Translations under genes and position numbers: made by a program | In this document: one piece after another, positions 48,291-61,400 of the stretch | Layout of the letters: each line of letters starts with the position of its first letter | Position numbering within the stretch: position 1 is the first letter of the stretch | NCBI GenBank assembly: GCA_941918925.1 | Contig: OW799234.1 | Location: forward strand, 111,823,128 to 111,887,127 | Origin: Phyto melanocephala | Lineage: Eukaryota > Arthropoda > Insecta > Diptera > Rhinophoridae | DNA: 64,000 bases | Reading direction: 5' to 3' | The notes under the pieces: model-generated | What the model saw: only the letters and a program-made list of their open reading frames with translations | Told to the model about the DNA's origin: nothing | Databases searched by the model: none

Positions 48291-49367
48291 CTTTAAAACA
48301 AATATTTAACTAATTACCAAAAAGTTTAAATGAAATAAAATATGCGAATTATAAAACGTATTTTAACACTGTGGGTAATATTTCAACACCGTTTTACTAC
48401 CAATAATAAGTTCACCAAAGATCGTATGTAAAAATTTAATAAAATAATATACATAATTATGTGTTTTTGTATGTAAATAAAATAACGTAAAAAATTTAAT
48501 GTTCCACTGAACTTAAAGTATAAACTACTTATTGTACACAAACATTTTGTTTGTTGCTGTTTCATTTTCAAGTGTTTAATTGTTCTACTGGCTTAACAAA
48601 AAAATTATAAAATTTTATTGTTGTAGATATTTTGTTTTTTTTTTATATTTTTGGCTAAAAGACACACTGACATATGTAAGCTGTTGTTTTTAATGTCGTT
48701 TTTAATTTTTTTGCTGCATTTCCATTGTTTCTTAAATTTGTACGTAATACAGCTGTGATGATAATGTTGGCGATGATGACGATGATAATACGTACATAAC
48801 TATGGATGTATGCATAAATTATTGTTAACAAAATTACATGGAAAGTTGAATAAACTTTAACGGTTTTATTTTATTATAAGAGAATTGTATATATAAATAC
48901 AGATTTATGTAGTTTAAAACAAATTAGACAGAAAATATAATTTTACATTGTATGTTTGGTAATGTTTATGTAAGTATATATAGTACGCACACTTTAATAA
49001 CTATTGTCATTTCATATTGTTACTGTATTGGCTTAATGGATATTGCAGCTGTACACATTTCAATATGAGAAATTGAAATAAATATGAGAAATGCTCTAAC
49101 TTTAAATAAGACAATTAATCGAATAAATTAAGTGTTCTAGAAATACATAAAAATTCATAATAGAACAATCATTATAATTGCATTAAGTGTTGCTTTTTCG
49201 CCGCCTATTATTACCGGTATAGTAGTTATCCAAAATATGAGTGGCAATTGGTTTACGAGGTTTTAAAAAGAACCCTTTAAAATTATAGAATTTTAAATTT
49301 CTGCAGCCAACTTCACTCTCTGATGTTCTCTTAAAGTTGGATTTTCCAACCCATCAGCGTTGCTGCA
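48291..49367. other. AT-rich sequence without recognised features
   Basis: No supported feature. Confidence 0.35.
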
Positions 49368-51225
49368 GCATTTTTATACTCCTTACACAAGAGTATATAT
49401 ACAATAAAGTTTGTCATTCCGTTTGTAATTTCTTCAATATTCATTTAAGACCATAGATGCCCAATAATGTTTTGCAGCCGTATTGATGAGAGAATTGTTA
49501 AGTACAGTGCTATGAAAAAGTAAGAGCATAGGTTTTTATTAAAATTTAGTGACAAAAATTTTTGCAGTTCACACTAAATTTGCTATTTTTTAGTCGAAAG
49601 AAAAAAAAAGCGTAAAGATTTCCATTAAAATTTAAGACAAGAAATTGTTTTGGAATAAAAAACTAATAAGAACACAGTAAGCACTGCATTTATTATTTTG
49701 TTGCTTAGTAAAATGGATAATTTTTAATAAATTTTGCTGTTTTAAATTTTATTTTTTAAAAACAAAATACTTTGAGCAAATTTCAACATAGCCGCCAAAC
49801 ATGTGTATTCGTCGCTGTCTCATCGACGACTACATTAAAGAGCATAAAAATAAAAGAGGTGGGGTTATAAACAATTGTTTGATGAAATGCCTATCAATCT
49901 TTTAGCCCTTTTAAAGTATTAATTTGCGCCAAGTCCGTCTTTCAGTGTGCATATTGAAATCAACTTTTTAAATTCCCCACTTATACTTCACAATCTTGTA
50001 TCGGTTACATTTATAAGATATGCTTTCACGAATTTTGCTACTGAATATCAGTTGAGCTGGATTCACCCAGAAAATTTTAGTTCAGAACAAATTTTTTTTT
50101 TATTGAGTTTGATGTTTTACTTTTGAGAGAGAGCGAGATTATTTTGTTCAGAAAGTTTTTTCTTGAATTGGTTTAATTTTAATTCTTGTTCAGAAGAATG
50201 CCACTTTTATCCAATATTTACATGAAAATTGAATTTGGTTGCCACATCACACAGTGTCAGTACATTTATTATACAAAAATTGTTTTTGCCGAAAATTAAC
50301 AATTAAAATTAAATTTAATTAAAATATTGCTCAAAAATAATAGAAGAATTAAAAAAAAAACAGGAAGAGAATGTTTGTATGACATTAGCAATAGTGCATA
50401 CAAAAATAATCATTTAAAACAGGGTTTTTCTCACTGCGACTCATTTTATTTTCGATTTTTTTTTTATAAATTTCTTTTGCAAACAAATTTTATGCACTTT
50501 ATGCACTTCAATTAAAAATAATAATTTTAGTTTTCTTCTATCCGACATTTTTCTTCACATATATTTTAATGATATAATTTAAGTTTGTATTTATTTACAT
50601 AGTTTGCTAGCGGCACTGCCACTTTGTACAACTGTTTGCATTTTTATATTATATGGCAGCTTTGTTTTTTCGGACAAATTTTCTTAAATGTGTGAATCGT
50701 TCTGCAGAAAACTCTCAGTAAAAAATGTTATTGTCCGGAAAAAGTTTTGTTCAGAACAAATGGGTGAATTCACCTTTATGTGCGCACATTATGAACTGAA
50801 ATATGAGTGAAAGAAATCGACAAATTTCTTCATAAAACGTTTGTTATGTACACATATACATATGTAAAAAATTGAATATTATATATATATGCGAGCCAAA
50901 GTGGGTGAACTACAGACCAAGATATCGGCAAAAAAAATAAACAAAAGCAGTTTGCTAAATAAGTTTTGATCACAGTAGGTCCATTAATGGTTAGTAGTGA
51001 TAAGTAAGAAAGTTGCCATATAAATTACTGAAATATAACAATTTCTACAGAATTCGATTCATTTTCAAAGTGCCTATAAATAGAGAAGTCGATTTAACTA
51101 AAGCAACAACATAAGCCAGCGGTCGCTAATATATGCTTACGTATGTATATAAATATGTATATGATGGCACAAACTGTGTAAAGAGTATATAAGATGCGGC
51201 ACAAGCGAATATATCGCTCTCTTGT
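49368..51225 (+). repeat. Ruined long HINE-A copy
   Basis: Pieces in order: 'ttatactccttacacaagagtatatata' with TTTGTCATTCCGTTTGTAAT (49370-49440), GTCCGTCTTTCAGTGTGCAT near 49935, and a 3' end 'gagtatataagatgcggcacaagcgaatat' near 51180-51215. It is interrupted by the MITE at 50061-50768 and by unassigned sequence at 49460-49890. Confidence 0.5.
50061..50768. mobile_element. MITE-like element with ATTCACCC termini
   Basis: The left end ATTCACCCA with TTCAGAACAAA is mirrored by the right end TTTTGTTCAGAACAAATGGG and GGGTGAAT. The outer GGTGAATTCACC at the right edge is itself palindromic, so the boundary may shift by a few bases. No coding frame. Confidence 0.55.
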
Positions 51226-52210
51226 GTATATTTGATTTACTAAATATAGCAGCCGCTTGTATTTAAGTTTAGTTGTGAGCAAGTTTACTGTACGTACGAC
51301 GGTAGGGTGCATGCACACAGGTGGCCATATATTAATTAATTTCCGCACATCCGTTCGTTATTATCTAAAGCCATACTAATTTGTATTTTGTTGTACTTAT
51401 TCATAAACAAAATAACGAAATAAGAGGGCTCTAGTTTTTTTTTCGGTTTATAATGTGGATACATAATTTGATTTTTGTTTTGCTTTTTTTTCGATTTAAC
51501 GGTATAAGAGTCAAATACTGGCGTGTATGATTAATGATTTAAACAGTCAAATAAACCGCATTTACATACAAAGAAACACATACAACTTTTGTAGCTGAAG
51601 AAAATCGAAAGAAAATGAAAATATTTATATTAATTCAAGAATGCCATTCCCTAGAAAGAGCCAAAAACAAAATGTATCAAAATTTTATATTAAACTCACA
51701 CATAAAATGAATCGTTTAACGCTCGATGATTGTTACTGAAAAGTAAACGAAAGAAGTGTAAATGAATAAAATAACAGAGAAATTAAGAAATGTTTACAAT
51801 TGCAAATACGAAACAATACATAAATATTTGAAAAAAGAACAGTGTTTCTCAATGACAAGCTTTACAAGGGTAATTATAGGGTCGTTTTAGATCTGTGCAA
51901 TTAACTGAAACTAGAAAGAAAATTTTTCAAGATAAATTTAAAAATAGATTTTTTTAAATTTTAGGGTACAAAAAATAATGGAATGGAAAACTAATTTGCA
52001 TCTATTCGAAAAAGGATGGAAAATATATATGACACAAATTAGTATTTCTCGATTTATTCGTTCAAAGCAATAAAATAGATTTCAAACTTGTACTTTTGTA
52101 TATTAATTTAATAATATATATATCAGCCAAGACAAGTACAGTTGTAAGTAATGCGAACAACTCTACTTTTGAATTATTAAAGATATTTGGATAAAATTGC
52201 GGTTTCATTT
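51226..52210. other. AT-rich sequence without recognised features
   Basis: No gene or repeat was supported. Confidence 0.35.
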
Positions 52211-53060
52211 TTTATACCTTTCACACAGTGAAAAAGGGTATATTTATATAGGTTTGTCATTCCGTGTGAAATTTCTACAATTTTCATTTCCGACCCCATA
52301 AAGTATATATTTTCTGAAAGCTTATGAATAACGGAGTCATTCTGTCCGTCTGTCAGTGTGTATGTTGAAATTAACTTTTTGAAGCCCCCCGATATTGCAT
52401 GGACCCGGGTGAGGTATTAAGATATCAGAAATATTTGGTAGTAGATCGGAATTGAAAATCAGAAATATCGGTACATAAACAACTGAGACATGAGCAAAAA
52501 ACCACGACCACCTCGATTTTTTTTTCACAAAAACAACATTACAGCAACAACATACATATGTACATACAAACTTGTATACTGGTTAAAGTAAACGAATCCC
52601 AGCTGAGCCAAAAAAAAATTTTTTTTTTTAATTTTTTTGTTTTTTTTTTTGTTTTATATTTTTTATTTATATTTTAATTATTATTTTTTAAATTTTTTTT
52701 TATATTTTTTTTAAATGTGTTTTTTTATTTATTTATTTTTTTTAAACATATATATGTACGTAAATTTATAATTTTACAATGGGATGTTTTTATATATTTA
52801 TGTTGTGAAGGGTATATAAGCTGAGCCAAAAATTTTTTTTTATTTTTTTTTTTATATTTTTTATTTTTATTTTTATTTAATTTTAATTTATTTTTTTTTT
52901 TTTGTTTTATATTTTTTATTTATATTTTAATTATTTTTTATGTTTTTTTTATTTATTTTTTGAACATACATAAGTAAATTTATAATTTTACAATGGGATG
53001 TTTTTATATATTTATGTTGTGAAGGGTATATAGGATGCGGCACGGCCGAATATCTTTACT
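52211..53060 (+). mobile_element. HINE subfamily A copy with duplicated 3' part
   Basis: The 5' end is TTTATACCTTTCACACAG, with a short GTCY tract near 52342-52354. The segment from GCTGAGCCAAAAA through the A/T block to GTTGTGAAGGGTATATA occurs twice in tandem (about 52600-52816 and 52817-53031). The first copy ends without a hairpin and runs straight into GCTGAGCC again. Only the second reaches the degraded hairpin (GCGGC-ACG-GCCGAAT). Confidence 0.75.
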
Positions 53061-53064
53061 TTTT

Positions 53065-54260
53065 TTTATCATACCCTTTACCTGTGGTACCAACGGTGTA
53101 TGTATTTATCTGTTCACAAGTTTTTAGTTATACAATATTCACTTCCGACCTCATAGTGTATATACTCTCTAAAAACTTATGACAATTGATTAATATCCGA
53201 CTGTCCCTGTGTTGGTTTAAATCAACTTTAAGAAGCTCCCACATGTAGCACAGATCTGTGGTATTTGCTGGAACTATTCCGCATAACTTTCTGACATATG
53301 AGAAAAAAAAAAACAAATCTGCTCCATTTTTTCCATAATTTTACCATAAAAATTAAAATTTTTTAGCCGTGGGATAATTTATAGGCAGATTTTGCTCAAA
53401 ACGGTCACTAATCGGCAAAATTATAAACAAAAATAATTTTCAAATATATTTATATATTTTTAAAATTTCTAGTTACTAAAGCCCGTAACTAAGTTTTGGA
53501 CACAATAAAAACTCCAAAATATAAGCCCTGTTATCGAAAATTATTGCTGAAAAAAACTGGCAAATCGTGTAGAAACTAACTGAGATATAAGCACAAAAAT
53601 ACAAATGTTTTACGGTGTTTTTTCTAAAATTTACAAACGTAAACGATTATATTTAGCTTCTGAAAAACACAATGAAGCGGTATGGGTATCAAAAGAAGAG
53701 GCTTTCCTGACAAAATAAAATTTAAAATCCATGATGGCTGCCACTACAAAGTGGGCTACACTAACTTTATATATGGGTCAAATCTAGTAATTAAAAAAAT
53801 GTACCCACTTTAACCTATTCAATATGGGTGTTAAATGTAAATAAATAGAATATAGTAAACTATATAAGTAAAAATTCAAGAGATCATTAAAAATAAAATG
53901 AAAGATATATGGGTAAAATATAGTAATTATGACTTCACCCCCTTTAACCGCCCACAAAATTTTTATCAAATAAAAGGCTTGACCAGTTAAATACGTTAGA
54001 CTAAAAATAAAACGAAATTTTATAATGGCACTCTAAACAAAATGGCAATGCATTTTTTCAACCCCATCAATATGGATTTTAATCGAAAGGTCTTGACTAG
54101 CAGGATACAACTAACTATGTCAAATTTCGGAAATAAAAAAGTAAAACGGCAAACAATATTAAATCTGTAATATGGGATAAGCTACGATTTGGTCTTTTTG
54201 CCTATCCAAATAATGGTGAAGAAAAGATTTGACAAGATTCTACAAGGCTGAATAAAGCGT
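53065..54260 (+). repeat. Ruined HINE-A followed by family C sequence
   Basis: 53065-53340 has A phrases ('atacccttTACCTGTGGT', CTTCCGACCTCATAG, 'cataactttctgacatatgag'). It passes without a break into family C repeats with ATATATGGGTCAAATCTAGTA and CTTTAACC(T/C)-type phrases. The same transition occurs at 62.4-63.5 kb, which links the two families. Confidence 0.55.
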
Positions 54261-56035
54261 TCTTACTTATTTACTAATGCTTATGGACAATTTGAAACCA
54301 GTGGGCCAAACAATAAATTGTTTAATTATTGTTATTTTTTAACAATACAGTTATACGAACATATTCTAAATATTAAACATAAATTTGAAACTATATTTTA
54401 ATTCAATTAAACGAGTAGAGTAACAAACACCATTTGCTCGTTATACTAGTAAAGAAATCTGGCAGAAATCGAATCCCACAGACTAACACATTACGGATTA
54501 CAAATATTTAGTTTAAAATTAGAAAAAAAACAACTTTATATTCTAACTTACATCGATTTGCCATTAATATCTTTTTAAAATCAGAAATGTATTTTCTTTG
54601 GAATATAATTTATTTAACATATCTAGAGTAATTTAACCTTGAGAATCTTCTTATCTTATATAAGTAGTTTTGGGTGTGCCAAAAAAATGTTTGGGAAGTA
54701 CTAATCTAATTCAAATGTATATATTTTGTCTCAGTGCCATAAATCTTTGTGTGTTGTATCTTTAAGTACTTGTCTACCACCGGTATAATACATACAAATG
54801 TACTACGAACTTGTATCTTCAAGAGACAATAGTCAAAGTATTTTTTTTTTTTTTAAATATGTGGTGTATGTCTATGTGAATAGTTAGTATGTGTTTTGTT
54901 ATTAGAGCATAAAAACACTCTCGTGTATACAATTAAGCTGATCTTTAAAACAGTGAATAAATGAATCTATGAATTTTCTTTTACCATATGTACGACTAGG
55001 TGCATTTAAATTATAAAGCGAAGTGAAAAAAAAATATTTTATTGTTTAAGTATATGTATGTCTATCTACATATACATTTATAGTTTTTTTAATTTTCTTT
55101 AAGCAAATATTAATAAGTGGCATGCAACAAGCTGCACACAAATATATAAATTTGAAAGCATTATTTAATTTAAGCAGGAAGTTACTTTTGTTTTTGTAAT
55201 TATTAAATTACATTTATGTTGTTTCTTTTTCAATTTGACTGACAGACTAATATAATTCTAGTTTAGATTTTAAATATTTCTTGTTGATTTTTAAACAAGA
55301 AATAAATACTTTTATTTTTGTTTTTATAAAATATAAATATTTTTAAGTAAAACTATGCGCATATTCTTATTTAATTAGTAAGCGTCCTGACGTCTCAATA
55401 GTTTTCAATTGCTTCTACTGTCTAATGGTTAGTAGATGATTAATTTTGGCTTAGTCCAACGCTAACTGGGTTTTCTTTAATAGTTTGGTTCCTTTTGATT
55501 GATTTGCTTGATATCACAATAAATATCTTTCAAATTCAATCTTCTGAGCCCAAAAAATCCCTTAATTTTAGTTTGTTTTGCAACTATAATTGCCATTTTT
55601 ATGTTTTTCACAACCAGTTGGCATGTACAATGAAGTTGATTCGAGGGTGTACTTAAACATATCTCAAATTTAGTCTGAAGAGATGTTAAACTCTATATAT
55701 AAAAAATAGAAATAAAAAATTCTTTACGATCTGATATCACCATACAATATTAGACCAGGTTGGGACCCTTCAAAATTTTCTTATTCAAAGATATAATTTT
55801 ATATTGGCAATGGAATTTTTTTTATAATTGCTTTTGGTTACTTCTAAGCATTTATTAAATTATTACAAGCTTTCCAGGCTCACTAAAATATTTTTATTCT
55901 ATTTATACCGCGATATACAGTAGCCTCTATGTTAATCTAAATATCAAGATACCTCCATATCGAGTCAATCGTGTTCATGGAGACAGACAGAAAGAAAACC
56001 GCTGTCTGTCATACTTGACAATTTAATCTATAAAA
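54261..56035. other. AT-rich sequence without recognised features
   Basis: No gene was recognised. 55900-56030 may hold a very decayed HINE piece (GAGACAGACAGAAAG). Confidence 0.35.
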
Positions 56036-56328
56036 TAAGCAACAGTGCTATATTCGGCCGTGCCGAATCTTATATACCCTTCACAACGTGTAGTCGTGCA
56101 ATAGCAATTGTTGGTATAACCATTCATCTCATAAAAAATACGTACGTATGTACATGTAAAAAACATAAAAAAAAAAAATACAAAAAAAAAATATATTAAA
56201 AATAAAAATAAAATATATTATATTATAAATATAAAACAAAAAAAAAATAATAAAAAAAAAAAATTAAAAAAAAATAATAAAAATATAAATAATATATATT
56301 CTTGTGTATAGTTGACCTGTTGTTTATG

Positions 56329-56746
56329 TTGTTTTATTATTTCGGCTTGAGGTCATTATATAAATAATAAATAAAATTCAAAAACTTTAATTTTATTTTT
56401 ATTTATTTATTTTTATATTTCTCCTATATTTCGGTCAAAATCTCTGACCATCATCAGGGGGATCTGGTGTTTTTAAAATAAACAAAGCAAAAATACATAA
56501 CATTAAAAAACACAAAATATTTAACACAAACAAATTTAATATTTACATTTTAAATAAATAAATAACAAAAGTTAAAAAACTCGGAAAAATTTAACACCTC
56601 ACTAATCAAGTTTTCTTTGATTTGTGTTTGTCTATTGCATGTTTATAAATTTTTGCACACTTTTCTGTGTCTTTCTTAAAATTTAATGTCTTTTCTGTCT
56701 CTTGATCAATTATATGCAGCATCTCAAGTGTAAATCTCTTCTTGTA
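56329..56746. repeat. Left inverted arm of the Penelope-like element
   Basis: Inverse of 57538-57955. On the minus strand it repeats the end of the GIY-YIG frame (KKRFTLEMLHIIDQETEKTL...) and the 3' UTR. Confidence 0.9.
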
Positions 56747-56747
56747 G

Positions 56748-57274
56748 AGAGATGGTATTGAAGAAACCCTGAATACATTGAACGAATTTAATAGACAAAT
56801 ACAATTTACGTTGGAAAAGGAAACAGATAACAAACTTGCATATTTAGATTCGGTTATAGTTAGACACGGAGACATACTTAAGCTAGACTGGTACCAAAAA
56901 CCGATGGCGTCTGGTAGATTAATAAATTTCTACTCAAAGCATCCAAGAAGAACAATTATAAATACAGCGACCAACTTCATTAAGAGAATTCTGGAAATAA
57001 GTGACAAAGTTTTCCACCCAATAAATATCTGCAAAATAGGGTACATATTAAGTAAAAATGATTTTCCAAATAAAACCATTAATGAACTAATTAACAGAAT
57101 AAAAACTACGATAGCAAAAGGAACAACTAAAGAGGAACGACCACCAATAATTTATAAGACTATGACATATGTAGAAGACTTTTCCGAAAGAATTAAACAT
57201 TCCAACATTTATAATCTGGAAAAATATAAATTAGCTTTTAAAACTGAAAATACTACAAAAAAAACTTTTTAGCA
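56748..57274 (+). pseudogene. Penelope-like RT C-terminal region, 5'-truncated
   Basis: The frame is open from the arm junction: RDGIEETLNTLNEFNRQIQF, TLEKETDNKLAYLDSVIV, DWYQKPMASGRLINFYSKHP and LISKNDFPNKTINELINRI-like phrases. It has the FTLE/LD/WYxKPxxSGRxxNxxSxHP pattern that follows the RT palm in Penelope-like elements. The catalytic YxDD region lies upstream and is missing. The frame stops at 57270-57272 (TAG after KKTF). A small indel in the A/T run just before would join it to the GIY-YIG frame at 57277. Confidence 0.8.
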
Positions 57275-57276
57275 GT

Positions 57277-57678
57277 ATGAAATCTAAGATTGAAAAGGAG
57301 GAAAAATCGCATTTAGTTTACAGAATACACTGTAATGGAGACAAAACTGACGCATGCGGAAAAGTATATGTTGGCACGACAAAAAACAAATTAAAAACCA
57401 GACTTGCAGCACATAAGTCAGATGAAAAGGCTACTAATAAACCATTAGAACAAAAAACTGCATTGGCAGCCCACTGTACTGTAACTGGACATAAACCAAA
57501 TTTTGATAATGTAGATATATTGGTGGGAGAACACAACTACAAGAAGAGATTTACACTTGAGATGCTGCATATAATTGATCAAGAGACAGAAAAGACATTA
57601 AATTTTAAGAAAGACACAGAAAAGTGTGCAAAAATTTATAAACATGCAATAGACAAACACAAATCAAAGAAAACTTGA
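57277..57678 (+). pseudogene. Penelope-like GIY-YIG endonuclease domain
   Basis: 133 codons. GIY-YIG endonucleases nick target DNA, and Penelope-like elements carry one fused behind the RT. Here the signature reads VYRI (14-17), C19, C27, VYVG (30-33), then R42 and H46 in LKTRLAAH. Downstream is TALAAHCTVTGH, the second His/Cys-rich conserved patch. The frame is intact from an internal Met. In the parental protein it would continue from the RT frame ending at 57272, from which it is separated by a frameshift. Context and missing RT make independent function unlikely. Confidence 0.8.
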
Positions 57679-57955
57679 TTAGTGAGGTGTTTAATTTTTC
57701 CGAGTTTTTTAACTTTTGTTATTTATTTATTTAAAATGTAAATATTAAATTTGTTTGTGTTAAATATTTTGTGTTTTTTAATGTTATGTATTTTTGTTTT
57801 GTTTATTTTAAAAACACCAGATCCCCCTGATGATGGTCAGAGATTTTGACCGAAATATAGGAGAAATATAAAAATAAATAAATAAAAATAAAATTAAAGT
57901 TTTTGAATTTTATTTATTATTTATATAATGACCTCAAGCCGAAATAATAAAACAA
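57538..57955. repeat. Right arm (3' end) of the Penelope-like element
   Basis: Contains the end of the GIY-YIG frame, its stop, and the 3' UTR with CCCCCTGATGATGG. Inverse of 56329-56746. Confidence 0.9.
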
Positions 57956-58436
57956 TATAAATAATATATTAAATAAAAAATAAAAAAAAAAAATATAAAA
58001 AAAATAAAAAAATTTTTTTTTGGCTCAGCTGGGATTCGATGCCACGTTTTCTCTAACCAGTATACACGTTTGTATGTATGTATGTATGTTGTTGTTGTAA
58101 TGTTGTTTTTGTGAAAAAAAATCGAGGTGGTCGTGAGTTTTTGCTCATATCTCAGTTGTTTATGAACCGATGTTTCTGATTTTCAATACCGATCTACTCC
58201 CGAATATTTCTGATATTTTAATACCTCACCCAGGTCCAAGCAATGTCGGGGAGCTTCAAAAAGTTGATTTCAACATACACACGGACAGATGGACAGACTG
58301 ACAGAGCTTAATCGACTCCCCTATTCTTAAGCTTTCAGAAAATATATACTTTATGGGGTCGGAAATGAAAATTGAAGAAATTTCACACGGAATGACAAAC
58401 CTATATATACCCTTTTTCACTGTGTGAAGGGTATAA

Positions 58437-61400
58437 AAATAAGTGAAAAACTAAACAACACTCTATTTGTACAAAAATTACATTTTGTTTGTGGCAATGC
58501 GTTTGTGGTATTAAATAGCTGATTCAAAATGTAAACAAAAACAGCTGATTGGCAGAGACATTGCTTTCTATTTTATCGCTTTACTAGATTTAAAGTCACT
58601 AGGCCCCTTTTTTTCCAAAAAAATATTTTGAGGCTGGCTTGGAACAACAAACCTTTATAAACTTTTAAGAGTATAATAACGTTATGACTAAATAACATAC
58701 ATTGTAAACTTAACTGCAATTGCTCATTTTTTTTTTTAATTTTAAATATGCAGCAGCACTCCTGCACATAATTACAATTTTCATACTGGCATTGTAAAAC
58801 TTTTATCAGGACATACTGTTTAATTACTGTTCAAATACCCTTGTCGCTTCAAGTTGTGTATTAATTTATGAATCAAGTTTATAAAGTAAATTAAGAAATG
58901 ACAATGGCGTAGAAGTTTGTATCATATTAAATTACCACCATTTCCTTATTTATATACCATTGAAATATGAAATTTCTACATACTTATAATGCAAACACAT
59001 ACAGTCAAATGTGTCATTAACCCTTTAGCTGGCAGATTAAAGACAAATGCTTTAAAATTAAAAAGTTTAAATTGTAATAGACATTAAATGTGCAAATTAA
59101 AGGCAAAAATGCTTAGAAAATAAATGGTAGTAAACACCATGAGAGTTGGGAAGATTTACACAGTGCAAAAAACTTTGCCATCTTGCTTTTTTAATAAAAT
59201 ACAAGTTTATATTTATGCCTTAACAAGTGATTAATTTCTTTAACATAATTACAAAATATACATTTATACAATTTAGAGCAGAGTTTTTCTTTTTCTGGAC
59301 CAATTTTTAGCCAACACAGTAAACATTTTACGGTCATAATATTTCTCTAAATTCCAGGGGTTATGGGATCGAAAATATTGCATACAATGATTCCCGTAAA
59401 AACTCTAGAGTGTTGTTGATATCTATGTAATTTTATAATTGATTAATGACAACTACTTTTTTGCCGACATATTTTCAACGTTTGGCCATCGTTATATTTT
59501 TATTTTGATGTCACAGTTAATCCGACAATGCAGATATGTGTAGATTTTTCAAACTATGTAAACAAAATCCAATAGCAGCTTAAGCCACTTAAACCAAAAT
59601 ATATAAGAATATATATGTGTATGTAAACATTTTAATGTTTAATTAATACGTTGACAAAATTTGGATCTCTCAAAATTCAGTAAATAAAATATTCTAATTT
59701 GTATCTATTGTATTTTTTTCATTCAAAAAATTCATTTAACATACATACATACGCATAAATATTGTCTTTGTTGTTATTTTAATTAAACTTAACAAAGCTT
59801 TTACATCTTGTTGTTATAGGAAGTAAATAATTGGAGCATTTTCAATGTACAAAAATATTTATCTCTAATGCGCAGTTTTAAGCAGCTCAACTTTAACTTT
59901 AATAATAAAATTTTTATTAGACAAAAAAAATTATTTCATCTTAAGTGATTATTACCTAATGTCCCAGCAAAAAATTGTTGATATTTTTATAATATTACTG
60001 AAACATATTTTTTCTCATATACAAAGGGTATGATAAGTCATTTAAGAGTAATAGCTTTAGCTGTCAAAAATATAATTTATTTGAAGTGTTTGATAATATC
60101 ATGCCTTAAATTTTATTAATCACTTGACAGAGCAATTTATTGCCTTATTGAAGGACTTTAATAGAAATAAAATTTAATACAACATATATAGTTGTTTATA
60201 TATATTTTTATTTAAATCCAACAAAATTATTTGTTTCGCTCTACGGCAGTTTTGGCAGCCTTAATGTTTGATTAAACAGTGTATTGCTTATATAAACATT
60301 AAAAAACCTTATTGTTATTATTTATTTATTTTGTTCGCTGGGTTGCTATGTGTCCACTTTATACCGCAACATGTTACTATGTGGTTTCTATTTTAAGACC
60401 ATAGAAAAATAAAGATTTCTAGTTTAAAATATGCATTTATTAAATATATGTAAATAATTTAAAAGTCTTTAAGGTTTGACTAGAATTGTGAAATGTGTTT
60501 ATTAAAACATTTTTCATTTCACCAATGATTTTTTTAAACAAAATATTTTTATTTCCCTTAAAACAAATCACATAATTTTTTATTATATTTTATTATTATT
60601 TTTTCACATATTTTGACTCGTCATTTAAGTAAAGTGTTTAACAATTACGAATATTAAAAAAATATTAATATATATGTTCCATAAGCAATTTTAGTTTAAT
60701 AAAAATTCAAGGTACAAAGTTTTTCTTAATTTAGCGCCGACATTTTATTTTCGCCTTGACTTTTGGTCTTTGCTCTTACTACTTTAAACAAAGTTAGGTA
60801 ATATCTGCTTAAAGCTTAAATATATGTTTAACATCACTTTTAATTAGTTTTTAGTAAAATTACGTTATTACATAAAAATGTACGAAACAAAAAAAGAAAC
60901 TACAGAATTAACCGGAAATCTTAATCAAGATGAACGCTGTAAAAACTCAAGGTAGATTAAAAAAGGTACTTGTATCCAATCAGATGATCGTTTTTTATAT
61001 ACCATTAACAAGTACTGCCAATTTCTTTAGTATTTTATCTGCATCTATCAAATCTAGTTCTGCAATTTAATGTTTACTATAAATAATTCGCAGTTGCAAT
61101 TGGCTTAAAACGTTTTGATAAATATCAAACTAATAATAATATAAAGTTTGAAATTTAAAGTTTTTAGGAAGTTTTCAAAATTAAAGAAAGAAGTAAGAGC
61201 GCTATAGTCGACTGTTTCGAATTTGATAAATAATAAATTTTACGCAAATTGAATTTTTATTTTGTTGAACTTTTGTAAAAATAAAGAGTGTTAATATGAA
61301 CTCTCAAGCCTGATTAAAAATTTAAAAATATTAATAAATTTTACTTTAATTTTTAAAAATGATTTTAATAAAAATGTCTATAATTTAAATATGATATTAA

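Larger units (their letters stand above)
56298..57955 (+). mobile_element. Penelope-like element with inverted 418-bp arms
   Basis: The insert lies between two copies of TATAAATAATATAT (56284-56297 and 57956-57969), a 14-bp target duplication. After a 31-bp 5' tail (56298-56328), an inverted copy of the element's 3' 418 bp (56329-56746) precedes a 5'-truncated ORF. The right-way 3' end is 57538-57955. Inverted terminal copies and a short unpaired tail are known oddities of Penelope-like elements. The palm of the RT is absent, so it is dead. Confidence 0.85.
56036..58436 (-). mobile_element. HINE subfamily A copy split by a Penelope-like element
   Basis: The hairpin end (ATTCGGC-CGT-GCCGAAT near 56053-56069) and A/T block are at the left. 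The conserved GCTCAGCTGGGATTCGATGC, GACAGA repeats and GTGTGAAGGGTATAA end are at 58022-58436. The A/T block is broken at TATAAATAATATAT by the Penelope-like insertion. Confidence 0.85.
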
